From Lethocerus indicus (lineage: Eukaryota; Arthropoda; Insecta; Hemiptera; Belostomatidae): 64,000 nt of DNA. This document shows, one piece after another, positions 12,685 through 23,989 of the stretch. The notes under the pieces are model-generated. The model was not told the DNA's origin and did no database searches. It worked only from the letters and a program-made list of their open reading frames with translations. Each line of letters opens with the position of its first letter. Within the stretch, counting starts at the first letter, position 1. The stretch is from contig JACDQD010000007.1 of assembly GCA_019843655.1 (NCBI GenBank), positions 28,610,816-28,674,815 of the forward strand, written 5' to 3'. Both the position numbers and the translations under genes were made by a program.

Positions 12685-12746
12685 CTGCGAGGGGTTGGAA
12701 TACAATAGGTCTGTGGTGTTGACCACTTTTGGGTACACCTAATATA
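12685..12746. repeat. FB arm tip joined to a GGTACC-type MITE end
   Basis: CTGCGAGGGGTTGGAATACA (FB) is followed within 40 bases by CTTTTGGGTACACCTAATA (MITE right end), both truncated. Confidence 0.6.
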
Positions 12747-12897
12747 TTCGATATATAGTCGATTATGATGTATCTTTTCATTAACCAGCGGCGGCACTAA
12801 CAACAATGGATGAGAAACCCAATTTTTAAACATTTATATCGCGTGGCCAATTCCATCTTGTCAGGCGTCTCTAAGGAACGTTCGGAATTTTGATTTG

Positions 12898-13178
12898 TGC
12901 CGTAGATTTCGTTATGTTTCTGTCTCCACTCTCGCCGGTTTGGTCTTTCGCCAGACCGGTTTGTCGGCCGCTCGCCATCTTCAGTGTGGCGCCACAGTAC
13001 TGTGGCACTTTGGATGTTTTTTTATCGTGTCACAGTGACAGTGACAGTGCCCCCCGAGAAACATTCAAAGTGCCAACAGTGACTAACACAGCGCTACTGA
13101 AGATGGCGAGCGGCCGAAACCGGTCTAGCAAAAGACCGAACCGGCGAGAGAGGAGACAGAAACACCACAAACCTATGA
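12898..13178. repeat. FB foldback element
   Basis: Both arms are present with a loop containing GTGACAGTGACAGTG. Confidence 0.8.
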
Positions 13179-13179
13179 A

Positions 13180-13938
13180 AGGTACAAGTCTCTGGGGGGC
13201 AATATTGAGAGCAGAACTCTCACACATACAGAAGACAGAATCCATAAAAAAAATGTATATATTATGTATAATTACTCACTGAATAGCCGCGAAATACGAA
13301 CCCCTTAAATATTTTTCCACGAACACGCCTCGTTCATCGTTCACGGTACAGAATTTGCATTCGGGCCCACAAGGCCCTACTGCATTTATTACGCATAACT
13401 GTTAAAAGAGTAAAGAATGTCGTGGACTTAAGATTCACTGTCGACGATCAGAGTAGAACGAATACGGAATAAAAAAAGGGTAAGAAAGAGAACTGTAAAT
13501 TGCGGTAGAGGTGTACAGACGGTGACCCATATCCGGCGAGGGCGACCGCAACCAATAACGCAAATAATAACTATGATAATGACCGCGGGGGGAACGCCAT
13601 ACGCGCCTATCATACGTCCGGCCAATAACGGGCTATGGCCCAATATCAAGGCCCAATATCCGGGTCATTTCAATACACGGTTTTTTCCGAACCAAATGGA
13701 ATATTTTCGTGTAAACATTAATTTGCCGCGCACGCTTCATATCGATATGTTTCTACTCGTTATTACGTTTTGTAATAGTATCGTTTGGAACGCCGGTTTC
13801 GCTTCGGGGTGATTACCGATCGCCGTCTTCACTAGCGGTGTGGAGTTTATGCGTCGACTCGGTAAACGCCCGAATATTTCGCCGCTAGAGTTTTAATTAA
13901 TTAAATATCGATACGGTAAATATTAACACGTGTTTCAG
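13180..13938. other. Intron sequence upstream of the ZP exon
   Basis: It ends in the acceptor used by the ZP exon. No upstream coding exon or signal peptide was recognised; a 96-codon ORF at 13522-13812 has no clear domain. Confidence 0.5.
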
Positions 13939-15330
13939 ATGGGAGAGGAGAGCGTGGAGGTGGTGTCGGGGGTGAGCAAGGAGCAAAACGAGCTGAAGAA
14001 GCAGCTGGGGGCCGAGAGCAGGGAGGACAACGACCAGCTGGCCCTGGAGAGCGGCAAGTACGGCGGCGTGGGGCCTGGGGTGGGTCCGGGCGTGGGGCCG
14101 GGCGTGGGGGCGGTGGGGCGGGCCCGGGTCCCGGCGGCCCCTACCACGGCCCTCCGCCCTCCCTGGCCGGTACAGGCGCCGGACATGCCCGGCATAGTCT
14201 CGCTGGACGTCAAGTGCGAGAAGAACATGATGAAGGTGTTCCTCGGCTTCGACAAGCCGTTCTACGGCATAGTGTTCAGCAAGGGCCACTACGGCAACGC
14301 CAACTGCATCCACCTGCCGGCCGGCCTCGGCAGGACCCAGGCCAACTTCGAGATCGGCATACACTCCTGCGGCACCGCCGGCAACACCGAGAACGGCCTC
14401 TACGGCTACGGCGCCGACTCCGGCTCGGGCACCTACTTCGAGAACATCGTTGTGATACAGTACGACCCCCAGGTGCAGGAGGTCTGGGACCAGGCGAGGA
14501 AGCTGAGGTGCACCTGGCACGACCAGTACGAGAAGTCGGTCACCTTCCGGCCGTTCCCCGTCGACATGCTGGACGTCGTCAGGGCCGATTTCGCCGGCGA
14601 CAACGTCGGCTGTTGGATGCAGATACAGGTGGGCAAGGGGCCGTGGGCCTCCGAGGTATCCGGCCTCGTCAAGATCGGACAGACCATGACCATGGTTCTG
14701 GCGATAAAGGACGACGATTCCAAGTTCGACATGCTGGTCAGGAACTGCATGGCCCACGACGGGAAGAGGGCGCCCATCCAGCTGGTCGACCAGAGGGGAT
14801 GCGTCACGAGGCCTAAACTCATGTCCCGCTTTACCAAGATCAAGAACTTCGGGGCCAGCGCCAGCGTCCTCTCCTACGCCCACTTCCAGGCGTTCAAGTT
14901 CCCCGACTCTATGGAGGTGCACTTCCAGTGCACGATACAGATCTGCAGGTACCAGTGTCCCGAACAGTGTTCGGAGCGCGGCGGGGTGCCGCCGGCGGCC
15001 CCCCTCCACCTGGAGGGCGGACCCTCGCACCCGAGGGACGAGAGGACCTCCCTCCGATACAGGAGGGACACGGCCGCTGAAGAGGTCGGCGTCAACAGGA
15101 TAATACGGGTGGTCTCGTCGGGGGATCTGACCTTCCCCCTGGACAACTCGAGCGCCCCCGCCACCGCCACGATGGTCTTCCCCGCGGACGAACCGTCGGA
15201 CAACGTCATCTGCATGACCACGCCGGGGTTCGCGGCCACCCTCATCGTACTGCTGGGCATCCTCCTCGCCTCGTGCATCGTCTCCGCCCTCCTCTGCATC
15301 AGGATCAAGTCCAAGACGGCCGACTGGTGA
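13939..15330 (+). CDS. m: Miniature/Dusky-type ZP-domain transmembrane protein, last (large) coding exon
   Basis: The exon follows a consensus acceptor (tttcag, ending 13938) and stays open for 463 codons to TGA at 15328-15330. It starts in phase with an ATG, but no signal peptide is present, so an upstream exon is expected. Residues about 45-60 are a Gly-Val-Pro repeat. A zona pellucida domain runs from about residue 88 (SLDVKCEK) to about 340 (CRYQCPEQC) with regularly spaced cysteines. RYRR at 373-376 is a furin-type site after the ZP domain. A hydrophobic segment at 430-454 is the membrane anchor, followed by a nine-residue tail (RIKSKTADW). ZP proteins of this family polymerise in the apical extracellular matrix and shape cuticle and wing cells after cleavage. 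Motifs such as VWDQARKLRCTWHDQYEKSV and QVGKGPWASEVSGLVKIGQT point to Miniature/Dusky; the choice of Miniature over Dusky is from memory. Codons are strongly GC-ending, unlike the AT-rich flanks. Confidence 0.88.
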   Translation: MGEESVEVVSGVSKEQNELKKQLGAESREDNDQLALESGKYGGVGPGVGPGVGPGVGAVGRARVPAAPTTALRPPWPVQAPDMPGIVSLDVKCEKNMMKVFLGFDKPFYGIVFSKGHYGNANCIHLPAGLGRTQANFEIGIHSCGTAGNTENGLYGYGADSGSGTYFENIVVIQYDPQVQEVWDQARKLRCTWHDQYEKSVTFRPFPVDMLDVVRADFAGDNVGCWMQIQVGKGPWASEVSGLVKIGQTMTMVLAIKDDDSKFDMLVRNCMAHDGKRAPIQLVDQRGCVTRPKLMSRFTKIKNFGASASVLSYAHFQAFKFPDSMEVHFQCTIQICRYQCPEQCSERGGVPPAAPLHLEGGPSHPRDERTSLRYRRDTAAEEVGVNRIIRVVSSGDLTFPLDNSSAPATATMVFPADEPSDNVICMTTPGFAATLIVLLGILLASCIVSALLCIRIKSKTADW

Positions 15331-17243
15331 CCCCCTCGGACCTCTCGCCGGAACCCGCAGTACTCGCCCCTCCCAGAGAGTTACCTCACCCGTCGACCAA
15401 CATCATCTACCGCCGCTAAATGAATTCTCACTGACCGGCTTCCGGCAATGTCCCGTAACGTTGTTGGAGGAACCTCAGTCGGACAACGTGACCGGTAAGA
15501 GTTTCGGGGGCAACGGGAAATCCCTTGACCGGGGTTCTTCCCACAAAATTACGCGATCTTACCGGAAGCCAGTCAGTGACAATAACACTTCTGAAGTATC
15601 GCTCCGTGGGGTTTCAAATTATAACTCCGTTCACGGGTGCTTTCTAGAAACGGCGTCGAAATCGGTAACATTTTAAATAGACTACAAACAAAATTCTCGC
15701 CCGAGTTTCGATAGTGTACAATGGTTTAGCGTTTTGCTTCAAAGTACTTGCCTCAAACCTGTAACAACGGATCGATTGTTCCGTGACTTCATATATCGAT
15801 ATATCGAAACCTCGCTTTTGTCAAAAGTGACTACCCGAACGAACACTTCTTCTTGAATCGTGGGAAGGGACAGAACGACTCCTGCAGATTCGATGAAACT
15901 TATCTTTTAAGTCAGCTCGTGATCGGAGAGACATTTTCACCAAAAATATTAATAAGAATTCGTTAGCGCGAGGAAGAAATGGCGTACAGGAAATATACCG
16001 ATATATGACAGTCAGATTACGCGATATACCGGAACTTTAAATCGACGTCGAATGGTTTAATCCCTGTCATTCAACCGTCAGAAACGGCCGATATTTAAAA
16101 CGATCCACTTATTATCAATTCTCGAACGCGGACCGGGGCAATCATCGACTTTATTAGGTTAACGATGGTTCGATGGTTTGAAAAAAGAAAACCAAAAAAA
16201 AAAAAAAAAACGGTACTTGAGGATGATCGATGACCCTATCTCTGGAATAAACGGGTGACCGTTAGATGAACCTATTCACTAGGCTAAAACACCACAACCA
16301 CAACCACCGTCGCCATAACACACATAGTTGTTCTGAAATATCTATCTGAAAAAATAATTTTTGGCCCCGGTTTTTACCAAAACTTTTACCAAAAGCCCCC
16401 CGTTGAAGAACACTATATAATAACGATCAATCGAGAAATAGGAATCACAAAGTGAATGCGAATAATCGCCTTCACATTCACTTTTTGAATCGAGGCTTAC
16501 TATAAACGAAACGACCGGTATCAACCATCCATTTTCCTTTTATTTATTCGGGTAATATTTTTTTTTTTTAGTTGAACGGAAATGAAAATATATATATATG
16601 GAATCTTATCATGACAGGAATTTTAGAAACCCCCCCCCCTCTTCACCACCACCCACAAAGGGTCACTTTCGAAACCTCGGTTCTAATATCTGGGGGGGTT
16701 TTTTTTAAAAACCCTATTTTTAAAAATAGACAGATCTATCCGCCGTTTCTAACGACAGAAAGAAAAGAAAAAGAGAATTTAGTGACCGGCTGAGTCCCCG
16801 GCGTCTCTGGGAAACCCGAATTTTCCGGCGAAAACCTCTAACCCCCCCTCCTCCCCCTCTGTAAATATTTGTTGTAATTTCCCCTCCCCCCCCCACTCCC
16901 GCCCCAAATATTGTATTAAGTATAGAAAAAAAAATATAACCCGCAAGGGGGCTGTTGTCCTCCTCGCGTCACATGCTCAAATAAGTCTACAAATCTTAGT
17001 TTTACTTTATATATAAATATATACAAAAATATAGAGTATAAAAAATAATAATAATAATAATAGAGAGAATTTAATTTTTAATATATACATACATGAATAT
17101 ACATATTTATTTATTTATTTATTTATTATTACGGCGTGTACATAATGTTTTTTTTCTACTTCTTGTTGTTGGTATTTTTGAACCCTGGTTCGTGTCGCCG
17201 GGTGGGGGCGTACGGACTGATCTATATTACGGATATATATATA
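15331..17243. other. Probable 3' UTR or downstream flank of the ZP gene
   Basis: No coding region is seen. It is AT-rich with homopolymers, tetranucleotide (TTTA) runs near 17107, and an AATAAA near 16245. The transcript end cannot be placed. Confidence 0.4.
15451..15605. repeat. Dispersed repeat of unknown class, copy 1
   Basis: TTCTTCCCACAAAATTACGC and ATCTTACCGGAAGCCAGTC match a region near 52580-52640, and in reverse 19080-19200. Confidence 0.45.
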
Positions 17244-17466
17244 TTAGGGGTACCCAAAAGTAATCGACATTTTGACTTTGGAATTCATTTTATTTTGCTA
17301 AAAAAGAAACTTTAATTATTAATCTACTATAATATATTCAACCGATATTATCGACAACTCTCCGGCCAATTTTCCGGCAAATTTTCGATTCGCCCCTCTT
17401 GATGAACTCTCCTCAAGACCGAAATACATTTTATCAAATTGTCGATTACTTTTGGGTACATCTAAT
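17244..17466. mobile_element. GGTACC-type MITE, full-length copy
   Basis: The ends TTAGGGGTACCCAAAAGTAA and the inverse are clear. The body on the minus strand retains the KMYFGLEEF-like and VVDNIG-like codons of the parental transposase C-terminus. Confidence 0.75.
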
Positions 17467-17485
17467 ATTACGCACGATTACACGG

Positions 17486-18090
17486 TCGGTACGGCGATGA
17501 CGTACCGACGTACGACAGTGACGTACTGACGTACGTTAGTGACGTACTTACGTACGTTAGTGACGTACTTGACGTACGTTAGTGACGTACTGACGTACGT
17601 TAGTGACGTACTGACGTACGTTAGTGACGTACTGACGTACGTTAGTGACGTACTGACGTACGTTAGTGACGTACTGACGTACGTTAGTGACGTACTGACG
17701 TACGTTAGTGACGTATTGACGTACGGACGTACGACAGTGACGTACGACGTACGACTGTGACGTACGGACGTACGACAGTGACGTACCGACGTACGACAGT
17801 GACGTACCGACGTACGACAGTGACGTACCGACGTACGACAGTGACGTACCGACGTACGACAGTGACGTACCGACGTACGACAGTGACGTACCGACGTACG
17901 ACAGTGACGTACCGACGTACGACAGTGACGTACCGACGTACGACAGTGACGTACCGACGTACGACAGTGACGTACCGACGTACGACAGTGACGTACCGAC
18001 GTACGACAGTGACGTACCGACGTACGACAGTGACGTACCGACGTACGACAGTGACGTACCGACGTACGACAGTGACGTACCGACGTACAC
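17486..18090. repeat. 21-bp minisatellite, two subfamilies
   Basis: About ten units of GACGTACTGACGTACGTTAG-type (to about 17720) are followed by about 17 units of GACGTACCGACGTACGACAG-type. Because 21 is a multiple of three, all frames give heptapeptide-repeat ORFs, which are artefacts. Every unit holds TGACGTAC. Confidence 0.95.
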
Positions 18091-18754
18091 TCTCCTCTTC
18101 TTCTGACTGCGGCCCACCCGGTTCGCGACAGGTACACGGGTTCGTACGACGCCACAGACAACGTTCTATATATTTTTCTTTTTTTTTAAATTAGTTTCTA
18201 GTATTTAATATTTATTTATTTATTTATTTCGAATGTCGCGTCTGCGAGCGTTTTATGTTTTCGCGCTCTGTGCAGAGAAACTGAAAGCCTTTTTATTATT
18301 GTAATAATATCGAAGGAGAAAAGAAAAAAAAATTCCCGAATACGAATGTAATTTATTACGGATACGAGTGTGTACGAGAGAATACAAAAATATGTTTTGT
18401 GTGACTGTTTTTTTATTCTTATTTCTAGAGTGCCTGCGTTTCTATTTCTGTGTCTATTGTACTTAGGCTGTATTGTATTATTCCCGACAACCAAATAGTC
18501 TCGCCCGAGTTTAGAATTTAAAATTGTGTGAAAAGAAAAAGGAAAATTTATTTACAATTTATCTATTTAACGTCGTGTAAACCGACAGAGCAGATCGTCG
18601 AAACAAACTGTCAACTACTGAAATTTTTTTCCTCTAACACTGTGTGTTGAAAAATAAAAGAAAAACATGGATGGAACTTCAATTTTTTTTCAACTTTCTC
18701 ACGAAAGTTCTGACACTTTCCCCGACGAAAATTCGTATTTAAACATACCCGTTT

Positions 18755-18920
18755 TGTTGTGGTCTGCGAGGGATTGGAATTACTGTAGATTTGTGTTGTA
18801 TTTCTGTCTCTCTCTCTCGCCGTTTCGGTCTTTCGCCACCAAAACTATTGTCCCAATAGTGACTAGCGCAGCGCTACTGAAGATGGCGAACGGCCGACGA
18901 AAAAAACCATAAAAATCTAC
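18755..18920. repeat. FB element, deleted in the middle
   Basis: The left arm runs from GTGGTCTGCGAGGGATTGG; the right arm retains GCGCTACTGAAGATGGCGAA and then a shortened end. Confidence 0.7.
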
Positions 18921-19079
18921 AGCAAATCTTCTTTATCTTCTAACGGTAACTGAGCTTTCTTTGATATGAAATTTCACTTTAGCCACTGCCTAGGTAAAGG
19001 TAAAGGGACCAACCGGGCACGGTAAGTACCAAATCTCGTTTTGATTCTTCCTAATCATAAATTCGATAAACGAACGAAT

Positions 19080-19200
19080 ATTTCGGCCACCGGAACTTAC
19101 CGAATTACCGCCGATTAACTTCCTGTAGGATCCCGTAATAATGCGCGAAGAACCACCTCCCGTTAACGGACGTCAAGTGAGACTCTTCCCACAGTCTACG
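19080..19200. repeat. Dispersed repeat of unknown class, inverted copy
   Basis: The reverse complement resembles the units at 15451-15605 and 52490-52640. Confidence 0.35.
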
Positions 19201-19278
19201 CCCATATTATTTATTACCATTTCACTTAATTCTTGTACCGATTGTGAACCCGAAATACAATAGACCACTACTAAACTG

Positions 19279-19560
19279 GTACACTGTAGGTTCGTGATGT
19301 TTCCGTCTCCTCTCGCTGCTGTTCGGTCTTTCGCTAGACCGGTTTGTCGGCCGCTCGCCATCTTCAGTAGCGCTGTGTCAGTCACTGTCAGCACTTTGGA
19401 TGTTTTTCGGGCATCCTCACTGCCCACTGTCACTTTCACATGTACTGTAGTGTCTGTCAGTATGTCAGTCGTTTATATGTATATGTGTTCTGTTATTGTT
19501 ATTGGGGTTTATTTTTGTCTTCGGATTTTGTTAATCCGTTTTCTAAGTGTGAGTTCAAAA
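19279..19560. repeat. FB half-element (arm plus loop side)
   Basis: It is nearly identical to 3562-3845 and also ends in the CTTCGGATTTTGTTAATCCG segment. Confidence 0.8.
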
Positions 19561-19747
19561 ATTCAAAAGATTCAAAATAATCAAAGTTTGGCAGCCGCAG
19601 TTGGAAAATTTCGACGGAGCGCATTTTTCTGCCTAAAATGGATGCCATCTGCCCAATGTGTTATTCCATAATTAACCCTATCCTGTGTACTTTACGATTC
19701 AATAAAAAAAAATAACGATTTCAAGAAAGAAACCTTATTTTTATTTA

Positions 19748-19777
19748 ATTCAAATCTTGCGTTAATTTTGGGACACC
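19748..19777. mobile_element. Tc1/mariner end fragment
   Basis: CAAATCTTGCGTTAATTTTG then GGACACC is the right end of the 6875/7185 family. Confidence 0.5.
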
Positions 19778-20447
19778 TTCGGTTCGAAACTACCGCCTCG
19801 AGAGGAAACTTGGTAAGGGTTGGAGCGGGAGTACAAAATCGATGGGGTGGAATCGAGTTTTGAAATTTATAGTTGTGACATCAAATAAAAGTTAAAAAAA
19901 AAGGATTCCGGGAAGGGAACCGCTCAAGGTGTGCTATTAATCGGGACCTAAAGCCCCCCACTCATTCCCCCTCTCCCTCGGGATACGGCCCCTAAGTTGG
20001 GCAGGTTGGTACGAAATAAGACTGAAGAGGGCCTCTCTGTGTGTGTGTGTGTGTATCAGCTTCACAGGATACTGAAATATTGGCAGTTTGACCTTTCGAC
20101 ACACTTATCCTGTTTCTCGCTTTAACTCCACCTCCGGTTCCTCCCTCCCTCCCTCCCTATCCCACCTCCCCCTACTTCCATCTCGCTCCCTATCGGATAA
20201 CGCTGAGGAACTCCTCTATCGGCCACGATTCCTCTCCTCTTCGGCCGAAGTTCTTCCTCCAGTGGATACATCGGCGACGTCGGAGTTATGTTTCGAACCA
20301 CGCCATTCGCGGTTGTTGCGGGCTGGTTGTTAATGGGTTTTTTTTTTTAGTAAAATACTTTTCTCGTGGCGTCTAAAAACTGGGGGGGGGGATAAGAAGA
20401 ACTGGGGGAGCTTGGAACTGGTCAGACGCACGCATCCTATATAAATA

Positions 20448-21006
20448 TTTTTTTTTAACTTTTTTATTTTCCCCAATCGACTTTTACAGTTATATAGATG
20501 CAATCGATACGCGTACATTTTTCGCGTGTTCCTCTCGATAAAGAAACCACCCCCGATGACGGCGCTTTTTGACACGATTCAACTACTGTCTCTGGGCCCC
20601 CGTGGCGTTTAAGCCGTCGTTGTGGGGAGGATAACGGATGGATAAAAGAGGAAAGGGAGTGGAACGAGTGGATTGGGATGAGGAGAAAGGGGCGGGAGTG
20701 GAACCTGAGGAACCGGGATTTTGCGACTTGGTCGACTGTCGGGGGTATGTTGAGGTCATGGTGGATTGTCTGGTTGGAAACATACCCCGGGGGAGCATTA
20801 AGGATGGTGCGAAGGACTTTTGATTGAAATCTCTGGATGCGAGCGATGTTGGATGTTTCGGTGGTGGAACCCCATAGCTCTATACCGTATGTCCTTGTCA
20901 GTTCGTTACTTGAGTTCAATTTCGATGTCCGTTTCAGTAACGGCCTTAAGAGTCCAAATTTTCCGTTCAAGTCGATTCCTATGAGTCGGGTACGGCTTTC
21001 TGACAC
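20448..21006 (-). mobile_element. Jockey-like non-LTR retrotransposon 3' end
   Basis: The minus strand encodes the end of a reverse transcriptase ORF: LNGKFGLLRPLLKRTSKLNS, YGIELWGS, IARIQRFQSKVLRTILNAPP, YVSNQTIHHDLNIP. These are typical of the post-RT region of jockey-clade elements. The ORF ends before a 3' tail with an A-rich terminus (T-rich on the plus strand near 20450). It is 5'-truncated and inactive. Confidence 0.8.
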
Positions 21007-21880
21007 GATTTAACTGCCGTCTCTGGGCTCAAGTGGCGTTTAAGCCGTGAGGCCGTGGCGAAAAGAGGAAAGGGACTGAACACGAGTGGATTGGGGATGA
21101 GGAGAAAGGGGCGGGAGTGGAACTTCGTCGACTGTCGGGGGTATGTTGAGGTCATGGTGGATTGTCTGGTTGGAAACATACCCCGGAGGGGGGGGAGCAT
21201 TAAGGATGGTGCGAAGGACGTGGATGTCTCCGTGGTGGAACCCCATAGATCTATACCGTATATCCAGGTCCGTTTAAGTATCGCTCTGTATATTGTCAGT
21301 TTCTTACTTGAGGTCAGTTTCGATGTCCGTTTCAGTAACGGCCTTAAGAGTCCAAATTTTCAGTTCAAGTCGATTCCTATGAGTCGGGTACGGCGTCACA
21401 TGGCATTAAGGATGGTGCGAAGGACGTGGATGTCTCGATGGAACCCCATAGCTCAAATACCGCGTCGTTGCTGAGGTCAATTTCGATGTCCGTTTCAGTA
21501 ACGGCCTTAAGAGTCCAAATTTTCAGTTCAAGTCGATTCCTATGAGTCGGGTACGGCTTTTTGTCACATGGCATTAAGGATGGTGCGAAGTACGTGGATG
21601 TCTCGATGGAACCCCATAGCTCAATACCGTTCGTTACTTGAGGTCAATTTCGATGTCCGTTTCAGTAACGGCCTTAAGAGTCCAAATTTTCTGTTCAAGT
21701 CGATTCCTATGAGTCGGGTACGGCTTTTTGTCACATGGCATTAAGGATGGTGCGAAGGACGTGGATGTCTCGATGGAACCCCATAGCTCAATACCGTTCG
21801 TTACTTGAGGTCAATTTCGATGTCCGTTTCAGTAACGGCCTTAAGGGTACAAATTTTCTGTTCAAATCGGTTCTTCTGAG
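21007..21880 (-). repeat. Tandem amplification of a jockey-like fragment, about 166-bp period
   Basis: The segment TCAATTTCGATGTCCGTTTC recurs near 20905, 21310, 21475, 21642 and 21808, with the intervening CATTAAGGATGGTGCGAAGG. An extra partial copy of the 3' region lies at 21007-21240. Confidence 0.8.
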
Positions 21881-22123
21881 TTTGGGGATGGGGGGGGCGG
21901 GAATTCCACGTGAGTCGTTTGTCGAGCTGTTCGGGGTGAGATCTCCTATATATATATACACATACGAATTACGGACGCGTTGAAAGAAGGGGAAAAAATA
22001 ATATGACGAGAAAAAATGGGATCGGTTCCCGAATTCCCTGAGCCAGATGGGGAGGGGGGAAGAGGGATTGGAAGGGCCCCCTCCCCTCCACAATACTCCA
22101 AGTGGGACACTCCGTTATAAGTG

Positions 22124-22131
<8 letters not shown>

Positions 22132-22154
<23 letters not shown>
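22132..22154. repeat. (CA)n microsatellite
   Basis: A simple CA run. Confidence 0.9.
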
Positions 22155-22653
22155 GAGAGGCGCTAACAGGGACTCAGTGTCACTAGGTCACGGACTGGAA
22201 CCGACGATCAATGAACTCTGAAGAAGGAAGGCGGCTGTGGCGGCGGCGGCGGCGGCGGAGGCCATCCACAGAAGGATCTTAGGATCGAGCCGGACGAAAT
22301 TACACTTTCCCCCACGTTGTTTTCCCGACCGTAAAACCCCCTTTCTGGAAAAACTGGATACGGCGAAAACCCAAAACCGATTGCAGTTCAATAAATAATT
22401 TACGATGACGGCCTAGCGACAGTCAAATCAATAAAAGGTTTCACTAGGCCCGTTAACTGAGAATCCGTAGATCGGAGAACTGAGAATCGGAAAATACATC
22501 AAATCTGAATACTTTCTGAATAATTTCTGTCTCAATTTCCGTATTTCAAGGGCTATTAACCTTCCCCGTTCATCCCCCAACTACTGGTTGGGGGGAGGGG
22601 GGGTAATTTTGACCATCCTCGAGTATAAAACCGGAAACAATTTTTGCGTTTAC

Positions 22654-22882
22654 TTGTAGGTTCGTGATGTATCTGTCTTCTCCTCTCGCCGGTTTGGTCT
22701 TTCGCCAGACCGGTTTCGGCCGCTCGCCGTCTTCAGTAGCGCTGTGTCAGTCACAGTACAAGGGACGGCGAGCGGCCGAAACCGGTCTGGCGAAAGACCA
22801 AACCGGCGAGAGAGGAGACAAAAATACACGATATCCAGGGGGTATTCCAACCCCTCGCGGACCACAAAACGGCTATTCTAAA
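22654..22882. repeat. FB foldback element, short loop
   Basis: The arms converge at AGTACAAGGGACGGCGAGCG; the right outer end is CTCGCGGACCACAAAACGG. Confidence 0.8.
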
Positions 22883-22956
22883 TGGACGTTTATCGAGGTC
22901 TATTATGGACAAAAAAGTGCTGATCGTCGTATTGAAGGTGTAAAAAATTTTTTTTT

Positions 22957-23035
22957 TGGGCACCCAAAACTAATCGACATTTGGACTTTGGACTTGTTGT
23001 CGATAATATCGGTGAATATACAGTAGATTAATAAT
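22957..23035. mobile_element. GGTACC-type MITE fragment
   Basis: CACCCAAAACTAATCGACAT is fused to the GTCGATAATATCGGTGAATA block of the other end. Confidence 0.55.
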
Positions 23036-23095
23036 TAAAATTAATTCATTAAAATTATACTAAAGCTTTAGTAGCGTTGTCAGTCACAGTACAAG

Positions 23096-23960
23096 TGACA
23101 CAGGTATTCCAAACTATTAAAATATACCGTAGGTTTGTTGTGTTTCTGTCTCCTCTCGCCGGTCTGGTCTTTTACTAGACGGGTTTCGGCCGCTCGCCAT
23201 CTTCAGTAGCAGTGTTAGTCATACTACAAGTGGCACAGGTATTCCAAACTATTAAAATCTACCGTAGGTCCGTTGTGTTTCTGTCTCCTCTCTCACTGGT
23301 TCGGTTTTGCTAGACCGGTTTCGGCCGCTCGCCATCTTCAGTAGCCACAGGTATTCTTCAGGTCCGTTGTGTTTCTGTCTCTCTCTCGCCGGTCTGTCTT
23401 TTGCTAGAGCCATCTTCAGTAGCAGTTAGTCATACTACAAGTGGCACAGGTATTCCAAACTATTAAAATCTACCGTAGGTCCGTTGTGTTTCTGTCTCCT
23501 CTCTCACTGGTTTGGTTTTGCTAGACCGGTTTCGGCCGCTCGCCATCTTCAGTAGCAGTGTTAGTCATACTACAAGTGGCACAGGTATTCCAAACTATTA
23601 AAATCTACCGTAGGTCCGTTGTGTTTCTGTCTCCTCTCTCACTGGTTCGGTTTTGCTAGACCGGTTTCGGCCGCTCGCCGTCTTCAGTAGCAGTGTTAGT
23701 CATACTACAAGTGGCACAGGTATTCCAAACTATTAAAATCTACCGTAGGTCCGTTGTGTTTCTGTCTCCTCTCTCACTGTTTTTGGTTTTGCTAGACCGG
23801 TTTCGGCCGCTCGCCGTCTTCAGTAGCGCTGGCAGACTTTGGACGTTTTCCGGGCACAGTGCAGGTGACACAGTGACAGTGGGCAGTGGGGATGACCCCC
23901 GAAAAACACGCGAAGTGCCGACAGTGACTGGCACCGCGCTACTGAAGACGGCGAACGGCC
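23096..23960. repeat. Tandem array of single FB arms, about 136-bp period
   Basis: The unit CTACCGTAGGTCCGTTGTGT ... TCGCCATCTTCAGTAGC ... TGGCACAGGTATTCCAAACT repeats head to tail, starting near 23130, 23270, 23350 (short), 23470, 23606 and 23742. The last unit runs on into an inverted arm near 23935. Confidence 0.85.
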
Positions 23961-23989
23961 GACACATTTCTGATACCGAAAAATCCTCC

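Noticed and set aside
13897..15030. 377-codon antisense ORF opposite the ZP exon
   Set aside because: It is a shadow of the GC-rich ZP coding frame, with no recognised domain.
17486..18090. CRISPR-like regular repeat array
   Set aside because: The units are contiguous with no unique spacers, and the host is an animal.
17478..18194. Long ORFs of heptapeptide repeats on both strands
   Set aside because: They follow from a 21-bp tandem repeat without stops; no codon bias, start context or domain supports a gene.
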